This document shows, one piece after another, positions 1 through 9,836 of a stretch of DNA of 57,620 nt (the stretch's first letter is position 1; every line of letters starts with the position of its first letter). Source of the DNA: an uncultured Burkholderiales bacterium (GTDB lineage Bacteria; Pseudomonadota; Gammaproteobacteria; Burkholderiales; Burkholderiaceae_C); contig CAJAYT010000016.1 in assembly GCA_903949285.1 (NCBI GenBank), forward strand, positions 1 through 57,620, read 5' to 3'. The notes beneath the pieces are model-generated. The model searched no databases. It worked only from the letters and a program-made list of their open reading frames with translations, and was not told the origin of the DNA. Both the position numbers and the translations under genes were made by a program.

Positions 1-129
1 CTCACCACCAAACTTTGTAGATAAAACCGTTGTAATCGCCGCTGTTAGCGTCGTCTTACCATGGTCCACGTGACCAATTGTGCCCACGTTAACGTGTGGC
101 TTGGTACGTTCAAATTTGCCTTTTGCCAT
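1..129 (-). CDS. tuf: Elongation factor Tu, N-terminal fragment (first tuf copy)
   Basis: EF-Tu is the GTPase that brings aminoacyl-tRNA to the ribosomal A site. Only the first 43 codons are in the window; the gene runs off the left edge. The translation starts [20 protein letters not shown] and contains the P-loop GHVDHGKT at residues 19-26, which is diagnostic for translational GTPases. It follows tRNA-Thr on the same strand, the tRNA-tufB order common in proteobacteria. A second tuf on the same strand ends the window at its right edge. Identification is secure; the full length cannot be judged. Confidence 0.95.
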   Translation of the reverse strand, partial: MAKGKFERTKPHVNVGTIGHVDHGKTTLTAAITTVLSTKFGGE

Positions 130-190
130 TTTTTAGACTCCGAAAAATTAACACACGAAAGTTACCGCCATCGCACCCATTAGAAGGCCA

Positions 191-265
<75 letters not shown>

Positions 266-301
266 ATTACCAACTCACCACCAATCCGCGATGGAAAAAT
301 G

Positions 302-375
302 TGGAGCGGGATGAGAGAATCGAACTCTCGACAACAGTTTGGAAAACTGTAGTTTTACCATTAAACTAATCCCGC
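302..375 (-). tRNA. tRNA-Gly (anticodon TCC)
   Basis: On the minus strand the acceptor stem GCGGGAT pairs with ATCCCGC, the anticodon stem ACAGT/ACTGT encloses TTTCCAA with anticodon TCC (bases 341-343), and the T-arm carries the standard GTTCGATTC. CCA is encoded. The middle gene of a three-tRNA cluster ahead of tuf. Confidence 0.95.
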
Positions 376-439
376 ACGGATTACTCAAACCACTTCCGCC
401 GATGTCGTAGGTTACCCATACGTCCCACTCGTCTTTCGA

Positions 440-525
440 TGGTGGAGGAGATTGGATTCGAACCAATGTAGGCGTAAGCCAACAGATTTACAGTCTGCCC
501 CCTTTAGCCACTCGGGCACCCCTCC
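440..525 (-). tRNA. tRNA-Tyr (anticodon GTA)
   Basis: An 86-nt class II tRNA on the minus strand with a long variable arm, as expected for tyrosine. The acceptor stem GGAGGGG pairs with the opposite arm read as CTCCTCC (one imperfect pair), the anticodon loop is CTGTAAA with GTA (bases 489-491), the T-loop is GGTTCGAATCC, and CCA is encoded. It is the first gene of the tRNA-Tyr-Gly-Thr-tuf transcription unit. Confidence 0.95.
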
Positions 526-537
526 GGCGAACCCGAT

Positions 538-543
538 AATATA
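538..543 (-). promoter_or_regulatory. Probable -10 element of the tRNA-tuf promoter
   Basis: On the minus strand TATATT sits 12 bases before the 5' end of tRNA-Tyr inside a very AT-rich stretch, giving a start point a few bases ahead of the tRNA. No convincing -35 hexamer is seen at 16-18 bases, so this call rests on position and the -10 match only. Confidence 0.35.
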
Positions 544-726
544 ACATATATTTCAAACTTAGCTGTAGCCCTAATGCTTCATTTTCCCTAAATTTGATTT
601 TTTTAAGTAATTTTTAACAACAGCGCGCGGCTTACCTAGCCCAGCACACAACCCAACGCAAAAGACCGACTCCACGCACCGGATTTTAAGGGCTTATCCA
701 AAGATAAAGAATACTTAAGAATTCGT

Positions 727-1488
727 TTATAGCGCCCAGTCGTGCGCGACCCCTCTTTGGGCTAACCAAGTCTGGGCCAAAGAGAAATGGCTGTTTCCAA
801 TAAAAGGGGTTTTACCTCTTAAGGCAGACAAGGGGGAGGGGTGGTTGGAGGTCAGAATAAGTCTGTTCACTTCACTCCAACCCGCTGAGGACCGGATCAC
901 CTCAACTTTTGACTGAGCATGCGCGCCCCAAAGCATAAATACCAAAGGTTTTTTCTGCGCACTAATTAGCGCAATCAATTGATCCGTCAAAATCTCCCAA
1001 CCCCGCCCAGCGTGAGACGCAGGCGCTCCTTGCTCGACCGTTAGGGTTGTATTCAAAAGCAGCACACCTCGTCGCGCCCAGGGCTCCAAATTACCGCTAA
1101 GGGGGGCTTTAAAGCCTGAAAGGTCTGGGTCACGCTCTAGCTCTTTGAAAATATTCACAAGAGAAGGGGGGGACTTCACGCCCGGGGATACAGAAAAAGC
1201 AAGGCCATGGGCCTGCCCTTCGCCGTGATAGGGGTCTTGCCCCAAAATCACTATATTGACCTGCTTTAACGGCGTTAACTCCAAAGCCTTGAAAGGGGTA
1301 GGGGGATAAATTCGCGCACCACTTTTTAATCGACTCAATAAAAATTGGCTCAACTGAGCACCGCACTCAGAGCGCCAAAAGGGCTCTAGAACACCGCTCC
1401 ATTGGGGGTCTAAATCAACACCCCTTGACTCATTAAGCGGTTCCCACTGCCGTAAAGCCGCATTATCGAAATCAAAGGCCTGGTTCAA
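727..1488 (-). CDS. ung: Uracil-DNA glycosylase
   Basis: Removes uracil from DNA and starts base excision repair. The 253-residue protein has the family 1 water-activating motif GQDPYHGEGQAHGLAFSV at residues 83-100 (catalytic Asp85) and the minor-groove intercalation loop HPSPLSA at 216-222, so both catalytic motifs are intact. Length is normal, with a somewhat longer N-terminus than E. coli Ung. It lies 70 bases downstream of trpC on the same strand and is probably the last gene of the trp transcript; the link to tryptophan synthesis is positional, not functional. Confidence 0.97.
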   Translation of the reverse strand: MNQAFDFDNAALRQWEPLNESRGVDLDPQWSGVLEPFWRSECGAQLSQFLLSRLKSGARIYPPTPFKALELTPLKQVNIVILGQDPYHGEGQAHGLAFSVSPGVKSPPSLVNIFKELERDPDLSGFKAPLSGNLEPWARRGVLLLNTTLTVEQGAPASHAGRGWEILTDQLIALISAQKKPLVFMLWGAHAQSKVEVIRSSAGWSEVNRLILTSNHPSPLSALRGKTPFIGNSHFSLAQTWLAQRGVAHDWAL

Positions 1489-1558
1489 ATGAATAAATTC
1501 CGTAGTTGCCGTATGGCCTAGTTAGAGGTCAATAATCCCAAAAGACGGGCCCACATCT

Positions 1559-2374
1559 TTAAGCGGCAGACACGTCTTTGAAGAATAAATCTGCCAACGC
1601 ATCGCCAGGATCTGAAGCGCGCATGAAAGCTTCACCCACTAAAAATGCGTGCACTCCAGCGCCTTTCAAAAGCCTAACATCGTCTTGCGAACGGATGCCA
1701 CTCTCTGAGATCAATAAACGCTCCCCTGGCCAATTGGCCACAAGACTAACCACGTCGGTAGTCGTTGACAAATCGACCTCAAAGGTCCTTAAATTACGGT
1801 TATTGACACCAATCAATGGTGTTTTAAGTTTTAAGGCACGCTCCAACTCCACTTTATCGTGAACTTCAACCAAAACAGCCATACCAAGCGAATGTGCAAT
1901 GGATTCAAACTCCAACATCTGTGCATCATCCAAACACGCAGCAATAAGCAAAATACAGTCCGCACCCATTGAACGAGACTCGTAGACCTGGTAAGCGTCA
2001 ACAATAAAGTCTTTGCGAAGCACAGGCAAATCGCAAGAGGCGCGGGCCTGCTTGAGATAGTCGACACCGCCTTGAAAAAACTGTTTATCCGTTAAAACCG
2101 ACAAACACGCAGCACCAGACTGCGCATAACTTTGTGCAATATCAGCAGCGATAAAGTCCTCCCTCAACACCCCTTTTGAAGGACTCGCTTTTTTGACCTC
2201 TGCAATAACTGCAGGCTGTCCAACAGCTATTTTTTTTCTTAACGCGCCAACAAAGTCACGCGTCAACACCCTCGTAAACGCATCGTCTCTAATCATCTCT
2301 AAGGAGACTTTGCGCTTTGCGTCGGCGATTTCCAAGTGCTTAACAGCCACAATTTCTTTGAGAATATCAGTCAT
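1559..2374 (-). CDS. trpC: Indole-3-glycerol phosphate synthase
   Basis: Converts CdRP to indole-3-glycerol phosphate in tryptophan biosynthesis. A single-function 271-residue TIM barrel, not fused to TrpF as in enterics. The motif [12 protein letters not shown] at residues 57-68 carries the catalytic Lys and phosphate-site residues; [24 protein letters not shown] and ISESGI follow in the expected order. Preceded by trpD with a 45-base gap and followed by ung. Complete and of normal length. Confidence 0.97.
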   Translation of the reverse strand: MTDILKEIVAVKHLEIADAKRKVSLEMIRDDAFTRVLTRDFVGALRKKIAVGQPAVIAEVKKASPSKGVLREDFIAADIAQSYAQSGAACLSVLTDKQFFQGGVDYLKQARASCDLPVLRKDFIVDAYQVYESRSMGADCILLIAACLDDAQMLEFESIAHSLGMAVLVEVHDKVELERALKLKTPLIGVNNRNLRTFEVDLSTTTDVVSLVANWPGERLLISESGIRSQDDVRLLKGAGVHAFLVGEAFMRASDPGDALADLFFKDVSAA

Positions 2375-2419
2375 ATATTAGCTATTTTTTTCCTAGGTAT
2401 CTATTCATTATTTAACCTG

Positions 2420-3451
2420 TCAACTCCCCAGCCTCTGGGTGAGTTCAATCATCTGAGTCAGTCTGGCTTTTGCAGCGCCAGATGCAATAGTTTTTCTCGC
2501 AAGCTCCAACCCCGCCTGCACACTATCAACCACATTAGCGGCGTACAAGGCTACACCAGCGTTTAGACAAACAATATCCTTGGGTGGTCCGTCCTCGTTA
2601 CTCAACACAGACATCAACATCGCTTTTGACTCCTCAGGAGTCTTCACTTTTAAGGCACGATTGGAACTCATGGAGACGCCAAAATCTTCTGGATGTAATT
2701 CATACTCTGTGATCTTGCCGTCCTTTAATTCGCCCACCACAGTCGTTGCACCTAAACTGACTTCGTCTAGGCCGTCTCTTCCGTAAACCACCAATGCGTG
2801 CTTTGCGCCCAGTCGTTCGAGCGCACGCACTTGAATGCCAACCAAATCCTCATGGAATACGCCCATCAAAATATTAGGTGCTTGAGCCGGGTTGGTCAAA
2901 GGCCCCAGAATATTGAAAATAGTTCTAACTCCGAGCTCTTTGCGAACGGGAGCTACATTTTTCATAGCAGGGTGGTGATTAGGCGCAAACATAAACCCAA
3001 GCCCGATTTGATCAATACACATCGCAATGTTCTCAGGGCTTAAATTGATATTGACTCCTAAATTTTCAAGCACATCAGCGCTACCACTCTTGCTGCTGAC
3101 ACTGCGCCCACCGTGCTTGCTGACGCGTGCGCCCGCAGCAGCAACCACAAACATCGAACAGGTCGAAATATTAAAGGTGTGCGCACCGTCTCCACCTGTG
3201 CCGACAATGTCTACCAAATGGGTGGGGTTCTTCACGTGAACTGGGGTTGCAAATTCACGCATCACCTGCGCCGCAGCCGTGATCTCACCTATCGTCTCCT
3301 TTTTCACTCTCAAGCCCGTCACAATAGCAGCCATCATGACTGGGGACATCTCACCTTTCATAATCATGCGCATCAAATGCAACATCTCATCATGAAAGAT
3401 CTCTCGGTGCTCGATCGTTCTTTGCAACGCTTCGGTAGGTGTAATACTCAT
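2420..3451 (-). CDS. trpD: Anthranilate phosphoribosyltransferase
   Basis: Transfers phosphoribose from PRPP to anthranilate, second committed step of tryptophan synthesis. The 343-residue protein shows the PRPP-binding loop GTGGDG at residues 84-89, followed by [18 protein letters not shown] from residue 112, both characteristic of the family. It is unfused; the glutaminase is the separate trpG upstream, with a 30-base gap. Normal length and start. Confidence 0.97.
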   Translation of the reverse strand: MSITPTEALQRTIEHREIFHDEMLHLMRMIMKGEMSPVMMAAIVTGLRVKKETIGEITAAAQVMREFATPVHVKNPTHLVDIVGTGGDGAHTFNISTCSMFVVAAAGARVSKHGGRSVSSKSGSADVLENLGVNINLSPENIAMCIDQIGLGFMFAPNHHPAMKNVAPVRKELGVRTIFNILGPLTNPAQAPNILMGVFHEDLVGIQVRALERLGAKHALVVYGRDGLDEVSLGATTVVGELKDGKITEYELHPEDFGVSMSSNRALKVKTPEESKAMLMSVLSNEDGPPKDIVCLNAGVALYAANVVDSVQAGLELARKTIASGAAKARLTQMIELTQRLGS

Positions 3452-3481
3452 AAACTATGTTTTATTTCGTTAAAGAGGGAT

Positions 3482-4060
3482 CTAGGCAAGATCCATAAAG
3501 TTTTTCATCAAAGCGTGCCCATGTTCCGTCAAAATTGACTCGGGGTGGAACTGCACGCCCTGCACGTAGACCTCTCGGTGACGAACGCCCATTATTTCAC
3601 CATCATCGCACCAAGCAGTGACGTCAAGCTCGGGCGGGCAAGAGGCTCGCTCAATTGCTAATGAGTGATATCTGTTGACAGTGTATTGCTCAGGCAATCC
3701 GCTAAAGACACCAGTTTGAGTCGTTGTGATCAAACTGGTTTTGCCGTGCATGAGTGCTTTTGCACGAACCACTTTGCCACCAAAGGCCGCGCCTATGCTT
3801 TGGTGCCCAAGGCACACGCCGAGGATAGGAATTTTGCCAGCGAAATGTTGAATCGCTGCAACAGACACGCCTGCCTCACTGGGTGAGCATGGGCCTGGGG
3901 ATATTACCAAACGATCGGGTTTAATCTCGCCAATCTGTGCAAGTGTAATTTCGTCATTTCTTTGAACATCCACCACCGCCCCTAGCTCACAAAAATACTG
4001 CACCAAGTTGTAGGTGAAGGAATCGTAATTGTCTATCATTAATATACGAAGTGCGCTCAT
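3482..4060 (-). CDS. trpG: Anthranilate synthase glutaminase subunit
   Basis: Supplies ammonia from glutamine to TrpE. The 192-residue class I glutamine amidotransferase has [15 protein letters not shown] near the N-terminus, the nucleophile Cys83 in GVCLGHQ, and the His/Glu pair in FHPES (His172, Glu174). Its ATG overlaps the trpE stop by four bases (ATGA), which points to translational coupling and equal subunit supply. In related organisms this protein may also serve PabB; that cannot be judged here. Confidence 0.97.
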   Translation of the reverse strand: MSALRILMIDNYDSFTYNLVQYFCELGAVVDVQRNDEITLAQIGEIKPDRLVISPGPCSPSEAGVSVAAIQHFAGKIPILGVCLGHQSIGAAFGGKVVRAKALMHGKTSLITTTQTGVFSGLPEQYTVNRYHSLAIERASCPPELDVTAWCDDGEIMGVRHREVYVQGVQFHPESILTEHGHALMKNFMDLA

Positions 4061-5571
4061 TGCAATCCCTCCTCCACAAGCTCAGAGGCCCTAAGCAATG
4101 CCCTAGCTTTGTGCTCAGTTTCTAACCACTCGAGCTCGGGCACCGAATCAGCCACAACGCCTGCAGCTGCCTGCACATAAAGGTATCCATTCTTAATGAT
4201 GCCAGTGCGAATAGCAATTGCAATATCCATGTCCCCAGCAAAACTTAAATAACCACAAGCACCGCCGTAAATGCCGCGCTTGGTAGGCTCGAGTTGATCG
4301 ATCAGCTCCATCGCATGGACTTTGGGAGCACCCGTTAAAGTGCCAGCAGGAAAGGTTGCGCGAAAAATATCCATGCTGCTCAGTCCGTCTTTTACCAAGC
4401 CCTCAACGTTGCTGACGATATGCATAACATGGCTGTAGCGTTCAACTTTAAAGGCCTCAGTGACTTGAACAGAGCCGGGCTTAGCTATGCGCCCGATATC
4501 ATTGCGCGCCAAATCAATCAGCATGACATGCTCAGCCCTTTCTTTGGGATCGTTGATGAGCTCTTGTTCGATGCGCAAATCGTCCTGCGTCGTGGCCCCC
4601 CTTGGTCTCGTGCCCGCCAACGGTCGAATGGTTACTTTAGCGCCTTCAGGGGTTGGCTCATGCCTGACCAAAATCTCGGGCGAGGCGCCAACAACTTGGA
4701 AGTCCCCAAAGTTGTAGAAATACATGTACGGACTTGGATTTAAAGATCGCAACGCTCGGTACAAAGATAAGGGACTTTGCGAAAATTTCTTCTTCAACCG
4801 CTGGCCCACTTGCACTTGCATGAAGTCCCCACCTTCAATCAGATGCTTAGATCGTTCGACTGCACTGATGAAGTCTGCTTTGGCAAACTCGCGCACCACC
4901 TCGCTGGAGGTTACGGGGTCAATGCGCGGCGCAACAACGGGAGTGGAGAGCTTGCCTTTTAAATCCTTTAAACGAGACTTGGCCAACTCATATGCATTTG
5001 GCAGCTCAGGGTCGGCATAAACAATCAGATAAAGTTTTCCAGATAGGTTATCGATAACTGCTAACTCTTCCGTTTGCAGCAGCAAAATATCTGGACATCC
5101 AAGCGTATCCTTTGGACAACTGTGCTCTAATTTTTTCTCTATATACCGAACACTGTCATATCCGAAATAGCCAGCCAGGCCACCACAAAACCTTGGCAAT
5201 CCAGGTCTTAAAGCAACCTTAAACCGCTTTTGGTACTCAGCAATAAAGGTCAAAGGATTTCCCTGATGCGTCTCAATGACTGTACCTAAGTGCATGACCT
5301 GGGTCTTTGCTTGATCACCAAATCCACTAGCTTGAATCCATGTCTTTGCCGGCAAACCAATAAAGCTATAGCGACCAAAGCGCTCTCCGCCAACAACGGA
5401 CTCAAGCAAGAAACTATTCTTACCCAAAGGGTCTGCGGGACCTGGTGCGGTCTGGGTCAACTTCAAGTAAAGCGAGAGGGGGGTCTCTAAATCGGCAAAG
5501 GCCTGCTCGATCATAGGTATTCGGTTGTAGCCTTGATCCACCAAGGCATTGAACTCTTGTACTGTTAACAC
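4057..5571 (-). CDS. trpE: Anthranilate synthase component I
   Basis: Makes anthranilate from chorismate with TrpG. The chorismate-binding C-terminal half has [25 protein letters not shown] and [20 protein letters not shown] at residues 55-58 corresponds to the tryptophan feedback site region of the family. I chose the GTG start because it is preceded by GGAG at seven bases and gives [19 protein letters not shown], which matches the usual betaproteobacterial N-terminus; an upstream in-frame ATG (5613) would add 14 residues with no family resemblance. The product is then 504 residues. First gene of trpEGDC-ung. Confidence 0.94.
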   Translation of the reverse strand: MLTVQEFNALVDQGYNRIPMIEQAFADLETPLSLYLKLTQTAPGPADPLGKNSFLLESVVGGERFGRYSFIGLPAKTWIQASGFGDQAKTQVMHLGTVIETHQGNPLTFIAEYQKRFKVALRPGLPRFCGGLAGYFGYDSVRYIEKKLEHSCPKDTLGCPDILLLQTEELAVIDNLSGKLYLIVYADPELPNAYELAKSRLKDLKGKLSTPVVAPRIDPVTSSEVVREFAKADFISAVERSKHLIEGGDFMQVQVGQRLKKKFSQSPLSLYRALRSLNPSPYMYFYNFGDFQVVGASPEILVRHEPTPEGAKVTIRPLAGTRPRGATTQDDLRIEQELINDPKERAEHVMLIDLARNDIGRIAKPGSVQVTEAFKVERYSHVMHIVSNVEGLVKDGLSSMDIFRATFPAGTLTGAPKVHAMELIDQLEPTKRGIYGGACGYLSFAGDMDIAIAIRTGIIKNGYLYVQAAAGVVADSVPELEWLETEHKARALLRASELVEEGLQ

Positions 5572-5870
5572 GATTTTCTCCAGGGGATAGACCCTCGATT
5601 GGGTCCATTTCAATAAATGCGCAATATTTAATCAGGAGTGTTTGCAATTAAAGGATTGCACCCCCCTAATACTTCTTTATTCATGCGCCGCGGTTTGCGA
5701 GAGTTAAGGGCTCACCCGCGCCAGGGCCAAGCTCCCCGGTAACTACAACCTGTAACAGTAGTGGAATGAATAAACATAAGACACTAGTTTAACCGAGATT
5801 AATACCGTCGCCCAGTGAAGACCCGAAGTTACAAAACGCGCGCTCAAAGTGATCGCAGAAATGAACGGGA
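5572..5870 (-). other. Untranslated leader and promoter region of the trp operon
   Basis: About 300 bases without a supported gene separate pncC from trpE. On the minus strand there are GC-rich segments (5690-5745) that could form secondary structure, and a small hairpin TGCAAT/ATTGCA near 5645-5660. I saw no tandem Trp codons, no leader peptide with a good ribosome site, and no GC hairpin followed by a T-run, so classic peptide-based attenuation is not supported. The length is unusual for this gene-dense window and suggests a structured leader or an unrecognised RNA. Confidence 0.35.
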
Positions 5871-6389
5871 CTACTTTGATTTCAAAAGCGAGATAATTTT
5901 GGTTAAAGCATGATCAACAGTTTGATGACGGACCCGTGCACGGTCCCCCTCAAAATGCATTAACTCACTGGTTAACCAAAAAGCGTCCGCACCCACTGCC
6001 GGACCAGCATCACTGGGCATCGCCCAGGCAAACCAGACACTCCCCACCGGCTTTTCCTCGCTGCCACCACTGGGGCCTGCGATACCCGTCACAGCAACGC
6101 TCACCTGGGCGCGTGAATGTCTGAGTCCCCCAAGTGCCATTGACCTGGCCACACCCTCGCTCACTGCGCCTTGTTGTTGAATGAGGCTTGGGTCTACGCC
6201 CAGCAGCTCGCACTTAGCGGCGTTGGAATAAGTCACAAAGCCTCTTTCGAACCATTCACTTGATCCGGCCAAATCGGTGCAACTAGCGGCAATGAGACCG
6301 CCCGTGCAGCTCTCAGCGGTCGTTAAACACCAACCCCTTTGCAACAGTGATCGAGAAAGTTCAAGTACGAGTGTGTCGGTGTTGCTCAT
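5871..6389 (-). CDS. pncC: Nicotinamide-nucleotide amidohydrolase (CinA C-terminal domain family)
   Basis: Deamidates NMN to nicotinate mononucleotide in pyridine nucleotide recycling. This 172-residue stand-alone CinA C-terminal domain has AESCTGG at residues 25-31, with the catalytic Ser27, then the conserved FVTYSNAAK and AVTGIAGPSGG segments. The N-terminal MoCF-like half of full CinA is absent, as is usual in proteobacteria. It follows pgpA on the same strand with a 61-base gap, so thiL-pgpA-pncC may be one transcript. Confidence 0.93.
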   Translation of the reverse strand: MSNTDTLVLELSRSLLQRGWCLTTAESCTGGLIAASCTDLAGSSEWFERGFVTYSNAAKCELLGVDPSLIQQQGAVSEGVARSMALGGLRHSRAQVSVAVTGIAGPSGGSEEKPVGSVWFAWAMPSDAGPAVGADAFWLTSELMHFEGDRARVRHQTVDHALTKIISLLKSK

Positions 6390-6450
6390 TGAAAATCCCC
6401 TTAAATAATCAAAACTGATCCGCCCATGCAGGGGGAGACAAAGAACTCAG

Positions 6451-6939
6451 TCACGTTACACGCCAAAGCGCCAAAACAAGTAGCGTGCAAAAAGCGGCGA
6501 CAAAGTCATCAAACAAAATACCCCATCCCCCTTTGTAACCCCAACCTTTAAAGTACCGATCCGCCCACCCAACGGGTCCAGGTTTAGCGATATCAAAGAA
6601 TCGAAAAAGCGCAAATGCAGCGAACTGGCCTGCAAATCCAACTGGCATCCAAACCCACATGACAAGCCAAAAGGCAACAACTTCATCCCACACAATAGCG
6701 CCGGGATCTTTTTCAAACAAATGCTCAGCGGTGACCGTACACGCCCACCATCCAACTAGGGTGGAAATCAAAATAACAACACCGATTTCATCAGCCTTTA
6801 ACCAAACTTGTAAAACCAAATACACCATCCAAGCCCAAAGCGTTGCAGCGGTTCCTGGAGCTATTCGGCTCAAGCCCACACCGAATCCTAGCGCCATGAA
6901 ATGCGCGGGGTGAGAGAGCAGAAACCGAGAATTAATCAT
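6451..6939 (-). CDS. pgpA: Phosphatidylglycerophosphatase A
   Basis: Dephosphorylates phosphatidylglycerol phosphate at the inner membrane. The 162-residue product has the family signature GLSRIAPGTAATLWAW in the first 40 residues and an acidic DPGAIVWDEVVAFW block, with about four hydrophobic segments. I used the ATG that gives MINSRFLLSHPAHFMALGFGVG; a longer frame exists upstream but lies inside thiL and lacks family similarity. The chosen start overlaps the thiL stop by eight bases (ATGATTAA), so translation is probably coupled. Confidence 0.93.
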   Translation of the reverse strand: MINSRFLLSHPAHFMALGFGVGLSRIAPGTAATLWAWMVYLVLQVWLKADEIGVVILISTLVGWWACTVTAEHLFEKDPGAIVWDEVVAFWLVMWVWMPVGFAGQFAAFALFRFFDIAKPGPVGWADRYFKGWGYKGGWGILFDDFVAAFCTLLVLALWRVT

Positions 6940-7912
6940 AGGTTGAGTGCGTTTGAAAATGGTCGAACGATGTGAACCTGCGTTGCATAAGCTCTCGTCT
7001 GAGATCAAATACTTTAAGCCCTTTTTCACGAGTAATCTGCCCAATGAGCGTAACAGGCGTACGGGACTGCTCGCTTGCAAAACGCACCTCCTCACGCGCA
7101 TCCCTGCTAGCCGTGAAGAGTAACTCATAGTCATCCCCACCGCTCAACACATAATCGAGCCGTTTGTTAAAGCTTTGCTGCTGCATATCTACGGATATCG
7201 CTTCACTGTTATTGATCCACTCGGTACCAAGAGTGGCACCAACACCTGAACGCTCCAAAATATGATTCAAATCGCCAATGAGCCCATCACTAATATCTAT
7301 ACAAGCGTTCGCAACTCCCCTGAGAGCAACGCCTAAACCAACGCGGGGAGTGGGTTGCTCAAGGCGCGTCCTAATGCGCTCGAATGATTGCGCGTCTACA
7401 CTTGCAAACCCCCTAAACACTGCAAGTGCTAGAGCAGCGTCGCCCAAGGTCCCGCTGATATAAATATCGTCTCCCTCCTTAGCCCCACTCCTGAGGAGCA
7501 CGTCTCCAGGCGGAACCTCTCCTATGGCAGTGATACTGATGCACAAAGGTCCCCTTGTGGTGTCACCGCCCACCAAATCCATCCCAAATAAAAGCGCTGT
7601 ATCCCATAACCCACTTGAAAATAACTCCAACCAATGGGGATCGACTTGGGGCAGGCTTAGGCTGAGGGTAAAGGCCGAGGGTGTGGCTCCACAAGCGGCT
7701 AAGTCACTCAAGTTAACAGCCAAGGACTTGACCCCCAAGCGGTAAGGATCTACGGTGGATAAGAAATGTCTTCCCTCAACCAACATATCACTCGTAATAC
7801 ATTGGTGCATGCCTTTGTTTGATTCAAGCAGGGCGCAGTCATCTCCTACCCCTAACAACGCGTTTTCAGGCGGGCGAGTAAAGTACTTGGCAATTAGATC
7901 AAACTCGTTCAT
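6932..7912 (-). CDS. thiL: Thiamine-monophosphate kinase
   Basis: Phosphorylates thiamine monophosphate to the active cofactor thiamine pyrophosphate. The 326-residue protein begins MNEFDLIAKYF and has the Mg-binding GVGDDCALL at residues 21-29, then ITSDMLVEGRHF and SGGDDYELLF, all expected of ThiL. A start 14 codons further upstream is possible, but the family normally begins near the chosen ATG, which has a GGGGAA purine run before it. It is translationally overlapped with pgpA, a pairing common in proteobacteria. Confidence 0.95.
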   Translation of the reverse strand: MNEFDLIAKYFTRPPENALLGVGDDCALLESNKGMHQCITSDMLVEGRHFLSTVDPYRLGVKSLAVNLSDLAACGATPSAFTLSLSLPQVDPHWLELFSSGLWDTALLFGMDLVGGDTTRGPLCISITAIGEVPPGDVLLRSGAKEGDDIYISGTLGDAALALAVFRGFASVDAQSFERIRTRLEQPTPRVGLGVALRGVANACIDISDGLIGDLNHILERSGVGATLGTEWINNSEAISVDMQQQSFNKRLDYVLSGGDDYELLFTASRDAREEVRFASEQSRTPVTLIGQITREKGLKVFDLRRELMQRRFTSFDHFQTHSTYD

Positions 7913-7980
7913 TGTTCGTTCCCCTTTAGCCTTCGGCTGTGGGCCTTGCGCCAAAAATCAGTCCAAATTTTGGCGCGTCT

Positions 7981-8373
7981 TTAGTGCAAACTAGAGCGTC
8001 GGTCTTCATCGCTTAAAGCATCCAAAACAAACATTGGGATATCAACCTCGTATTTTTCTCCGTCTTGTGCGACACAAAAATAACTGCCGTGCATCGTCCC
8101 AGTTGGCGTCCTCAAGCGCGCCCCACTGGTGTACTCAAAGGACTCAGAGGGTTGTATGAGAGGTTGAAATCCAACAATGCCTAAACCACGCACCTTCTCA
8201 TGATATCCCTGTGCATCGTTAATATGCCAAGTCCTAGAGATCACTTGAATGGCCTGTGTGCCCACATTTTTAATGGTTACAGTGTATGAAAATGCATATG
8301 AATCGTCCGCAGGAGCAGATTGCTCGGGTAGGTATTGCGGCTTAACCTCGACGGTGAGTTTGTATTTAGACAT
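7981..8373 (-). CDS. apaG: ApaG domain protein
   Basis: ApaG is a small all-beta (fibronectin III-like) protein linked to cation tolerance and Ap4A metabolism; its biochemical role is unsettled. This 130-residue copy has the conserved RTWHINDAQGYHEKVRGLGIVGFQP and the GTMHGSYFCV segment that define the family. It is read divergently from rpe across a 286-base spacer, an arrangement common in Burkholderiales. Confidence 0.94.
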   Translation of the reverse strand: MSKYKLTVEVKPQYLPEQSAPADDSYAFSYTVTIKNVGTQAIQVISRTWHINDAQGYHEKVRGLGIVGFQPLIQPSESFEYTSGARLRTPTGTMHGSYFCVAQDGEKYEVDIPMFVLDALSDEDRRSSLH

Positions 8374-8483
8374 CTATTTTTTTAGCTTGAAATTAAAATC
8401 TAAATTGGGACACAGTTGTATTTTGACATTTGAACGACCCAAAATCCACGGCAAATCGATTAAATAATGGATTTGAGGGATAG

Positions 8484-8513
8484 TTAACCTAAATTGCGCG
8501 ATGGTCTTATAGT
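8484..8513 (+). promoter_or_regulatory. Possible sigma-70 promoter for rpe
   Basis: TTAACC (four of six) and TATAGT (five of six) are separated by 18 bases in the apaG/rpe spacer. The start point would be about 140 bases before the rpe ATG, a rather long leader. Called from hexamer match and spacing only. Confidence 0.35.
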
Positions 8514-8659
8514 AGGATCTATTCCTAAGAATGCTGAAATAAACAACTTCTTCGCCTCGAACCTACTCCAGTACTAAAGTTGCTTGAGGTCACTGGCTGC
8601 GCACTGACCCCACACGACGCCCTTACTTTAGACACATCCTTCCTAGTTCACAACACAAC

Positions 8660-9349
8660 ATGCCTGACCAATTCATTATTGCCCCTTCTATCCTCTCGGC
8701 TGACTTTACAAAACTAGGCGAGGAAGTCAAAAACGTTGTTCAGGCAGGGGCTGATTGGATTCACTTTGACGTCATGGACAATCATTACGTTCCCAATCTC
8801 ACCTTTGGGCCTATGATTTGTGAGTCCTTAAAACCGCTGACCAAAAATTTACGCAACAAAAACAATGAATCCATATTGATTGATGTGCACTTAATGGTGA
8901 GCCCTGTAGACGCACTTGCAGCCTCATTTGCAAAAGCCGGCGCAGACCTGATCAGCTTTCACCCTGATGCGTCTCAGCATGTACACAGAAGCATCCAAAG
9001 CATTAAAGCCCAGGGCTGCAAAGTAGGTCTGGTCTTCAACCCTGCTCAGCCCCTGGATGTATTAGATGAGGTCATTGATGATTTGGATCTGATTTTAATC
9101 ATGAGTGTCAATCCTGGGTTCGGCGGTCAATCCTTTATTCCAGCGTCATTGAACAAAATTGAGCGCGTTCGCAGGCGAATCGACTCCTGCGGCAAGCCCA
9201 TTCGCCTAGAGGTAGACGGTGGTATCAAAGTCGACAACATTCGACAAGTGGCCGATGCAGGGGCCAACGCTTTTGTGGCTGGAAGTGCGATTTTCGGGCA
9301 ACCCGATTACGCAAGCGTTATCTCTCAAATGAGAAAAGCACTAATTTAG
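8660..9349 (+). CDS. rpe: Ribulose-phosphate 3-epimerase
   Basis: Interconverts ribulose-5-phosphate and xylulose-5-phosphate in the pentose phosphate pathway. The 229-residue TIM barrel has APSILSADF at residues 8-16, the metal-site stretch [17 protein letters not shown] at 35-51, [12 protein letters not shown] and EVDGGI in order, so the catalytic Asp and His residues are present. Divergent from apaG and convergent with the PIN-domain gene. Confidence 0.97.
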   Translation: MPDQFIIAPSILSADFTKLGEEVKNVVQAGADWIHFDVMDNHYVPNLTFGPMICESLKPLTKNLRNKNNESILIDVHLMVSPVDALAASFAKAGADLISFHPDASQHVHRSIQSIKAQGCKVGLVFNPAQPLDVLDEVIDDLDLILIMSVNPGFGGQSFIPASLNKIERVRRRIDSCGKPIRLEVDGGIKVDNIRQVADAGANAFVAGSAIFGQPDYASVISQMRKALI

Positions 9350-9410
9350 TTCATTAGGTAGCTAAATATTTTCGACTGCTTGATCGCTTTGAACGAAGAG
9401 CTACTTGTCT

Positions 9411-9836
9411 TTATTTCACCTTCCTCCACTCGGGAGTCACAGAGACATTCAATCGAAGCAGCCTGTTTTTCATGGTCAACACGCACTTATCCTTACTGAT
9501 AAGTGAAGTCTGAAATTGGACGGCGAGGTCGATGAATTTTTGATCATCGGGGTCTTTGCACCGATAGACAGCACTGGGCGCGTCCGCCTGCAAATTAACA
9601 AGTGCGTCAAAACGATCCAGCACCTCCCCCAACTCAATTCCCAAGCGTTGCAGACGAAGATCAATATGCGTATACGCAAGGACTCTCTTTAACTCCTCTC
9701 GCATCGGGGCAGTAGCAATCCACTGAACGGCGCCTTCATGGAGTGCCTGCCTCAAGCACTCTGTTCTAGGGTCATTGAAAACCCAAAGATCAAGGGCAAT
9801 ATTTGTATCTATAACCACCCACGGTTTACCCTGCAT
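9411..9836 (-). CDS. PIN-domain ribonuclease-like protein
   Basis: Belongs to the PIN-family group usually annotated as putative toxin component of a toxin-antitoxin system. The 141-residue protein keeps the four acidic residues of the PIN active site: Asp10 in VVIDTNIALDLW, Glu48 in MREELKR, Asp98 in CKDPDDQKF and Asp116 in ISKDK, so it is probably a metal-dependent nuclease. The start chosen overlaps the 3' end of the RNA methyltransferase gene by 11 bases. No antitoxin-like small gene is next to it. The alternative is a housekeeping RNA-processing nuclease coupled to the methyltransferase; its target cannot be told from sequence. Confidence 0.85.
   Translation of the reverse strand: MQGKPWVVIDTNIALDLWVFNDPRTECLRQALHEGAVQWIATAPMREELKRVLAYTHIDLRLQRLGIELGEVLDRFDALVNLQADAPSAVYRCKDPDDQKFIDLAVQFQTSLISKDKCVLTMKNRLLRLNVSVTPEWRKVK

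Noticed and set aside
275..466. Minus-strand open frame of 63 codons
   Set aside because: It lies over the ends of tRNA-Tyr and tRNA-Gly and translates tRNA sequence; the tRNAs explain the region.
5572..5613. Upstream ATG as trpE start
   Set aside because: The extra 14 residues do not match TrpE and the GTG start has a better ribosome site and N-terminus.
5628..5684. 18-codon open frame before trpE as a Trp leader peptide
   Set aside because: It encodes no Trp (starts MNKEVLGG), has no ribosome site, and is not followed by a terminator hairpin.
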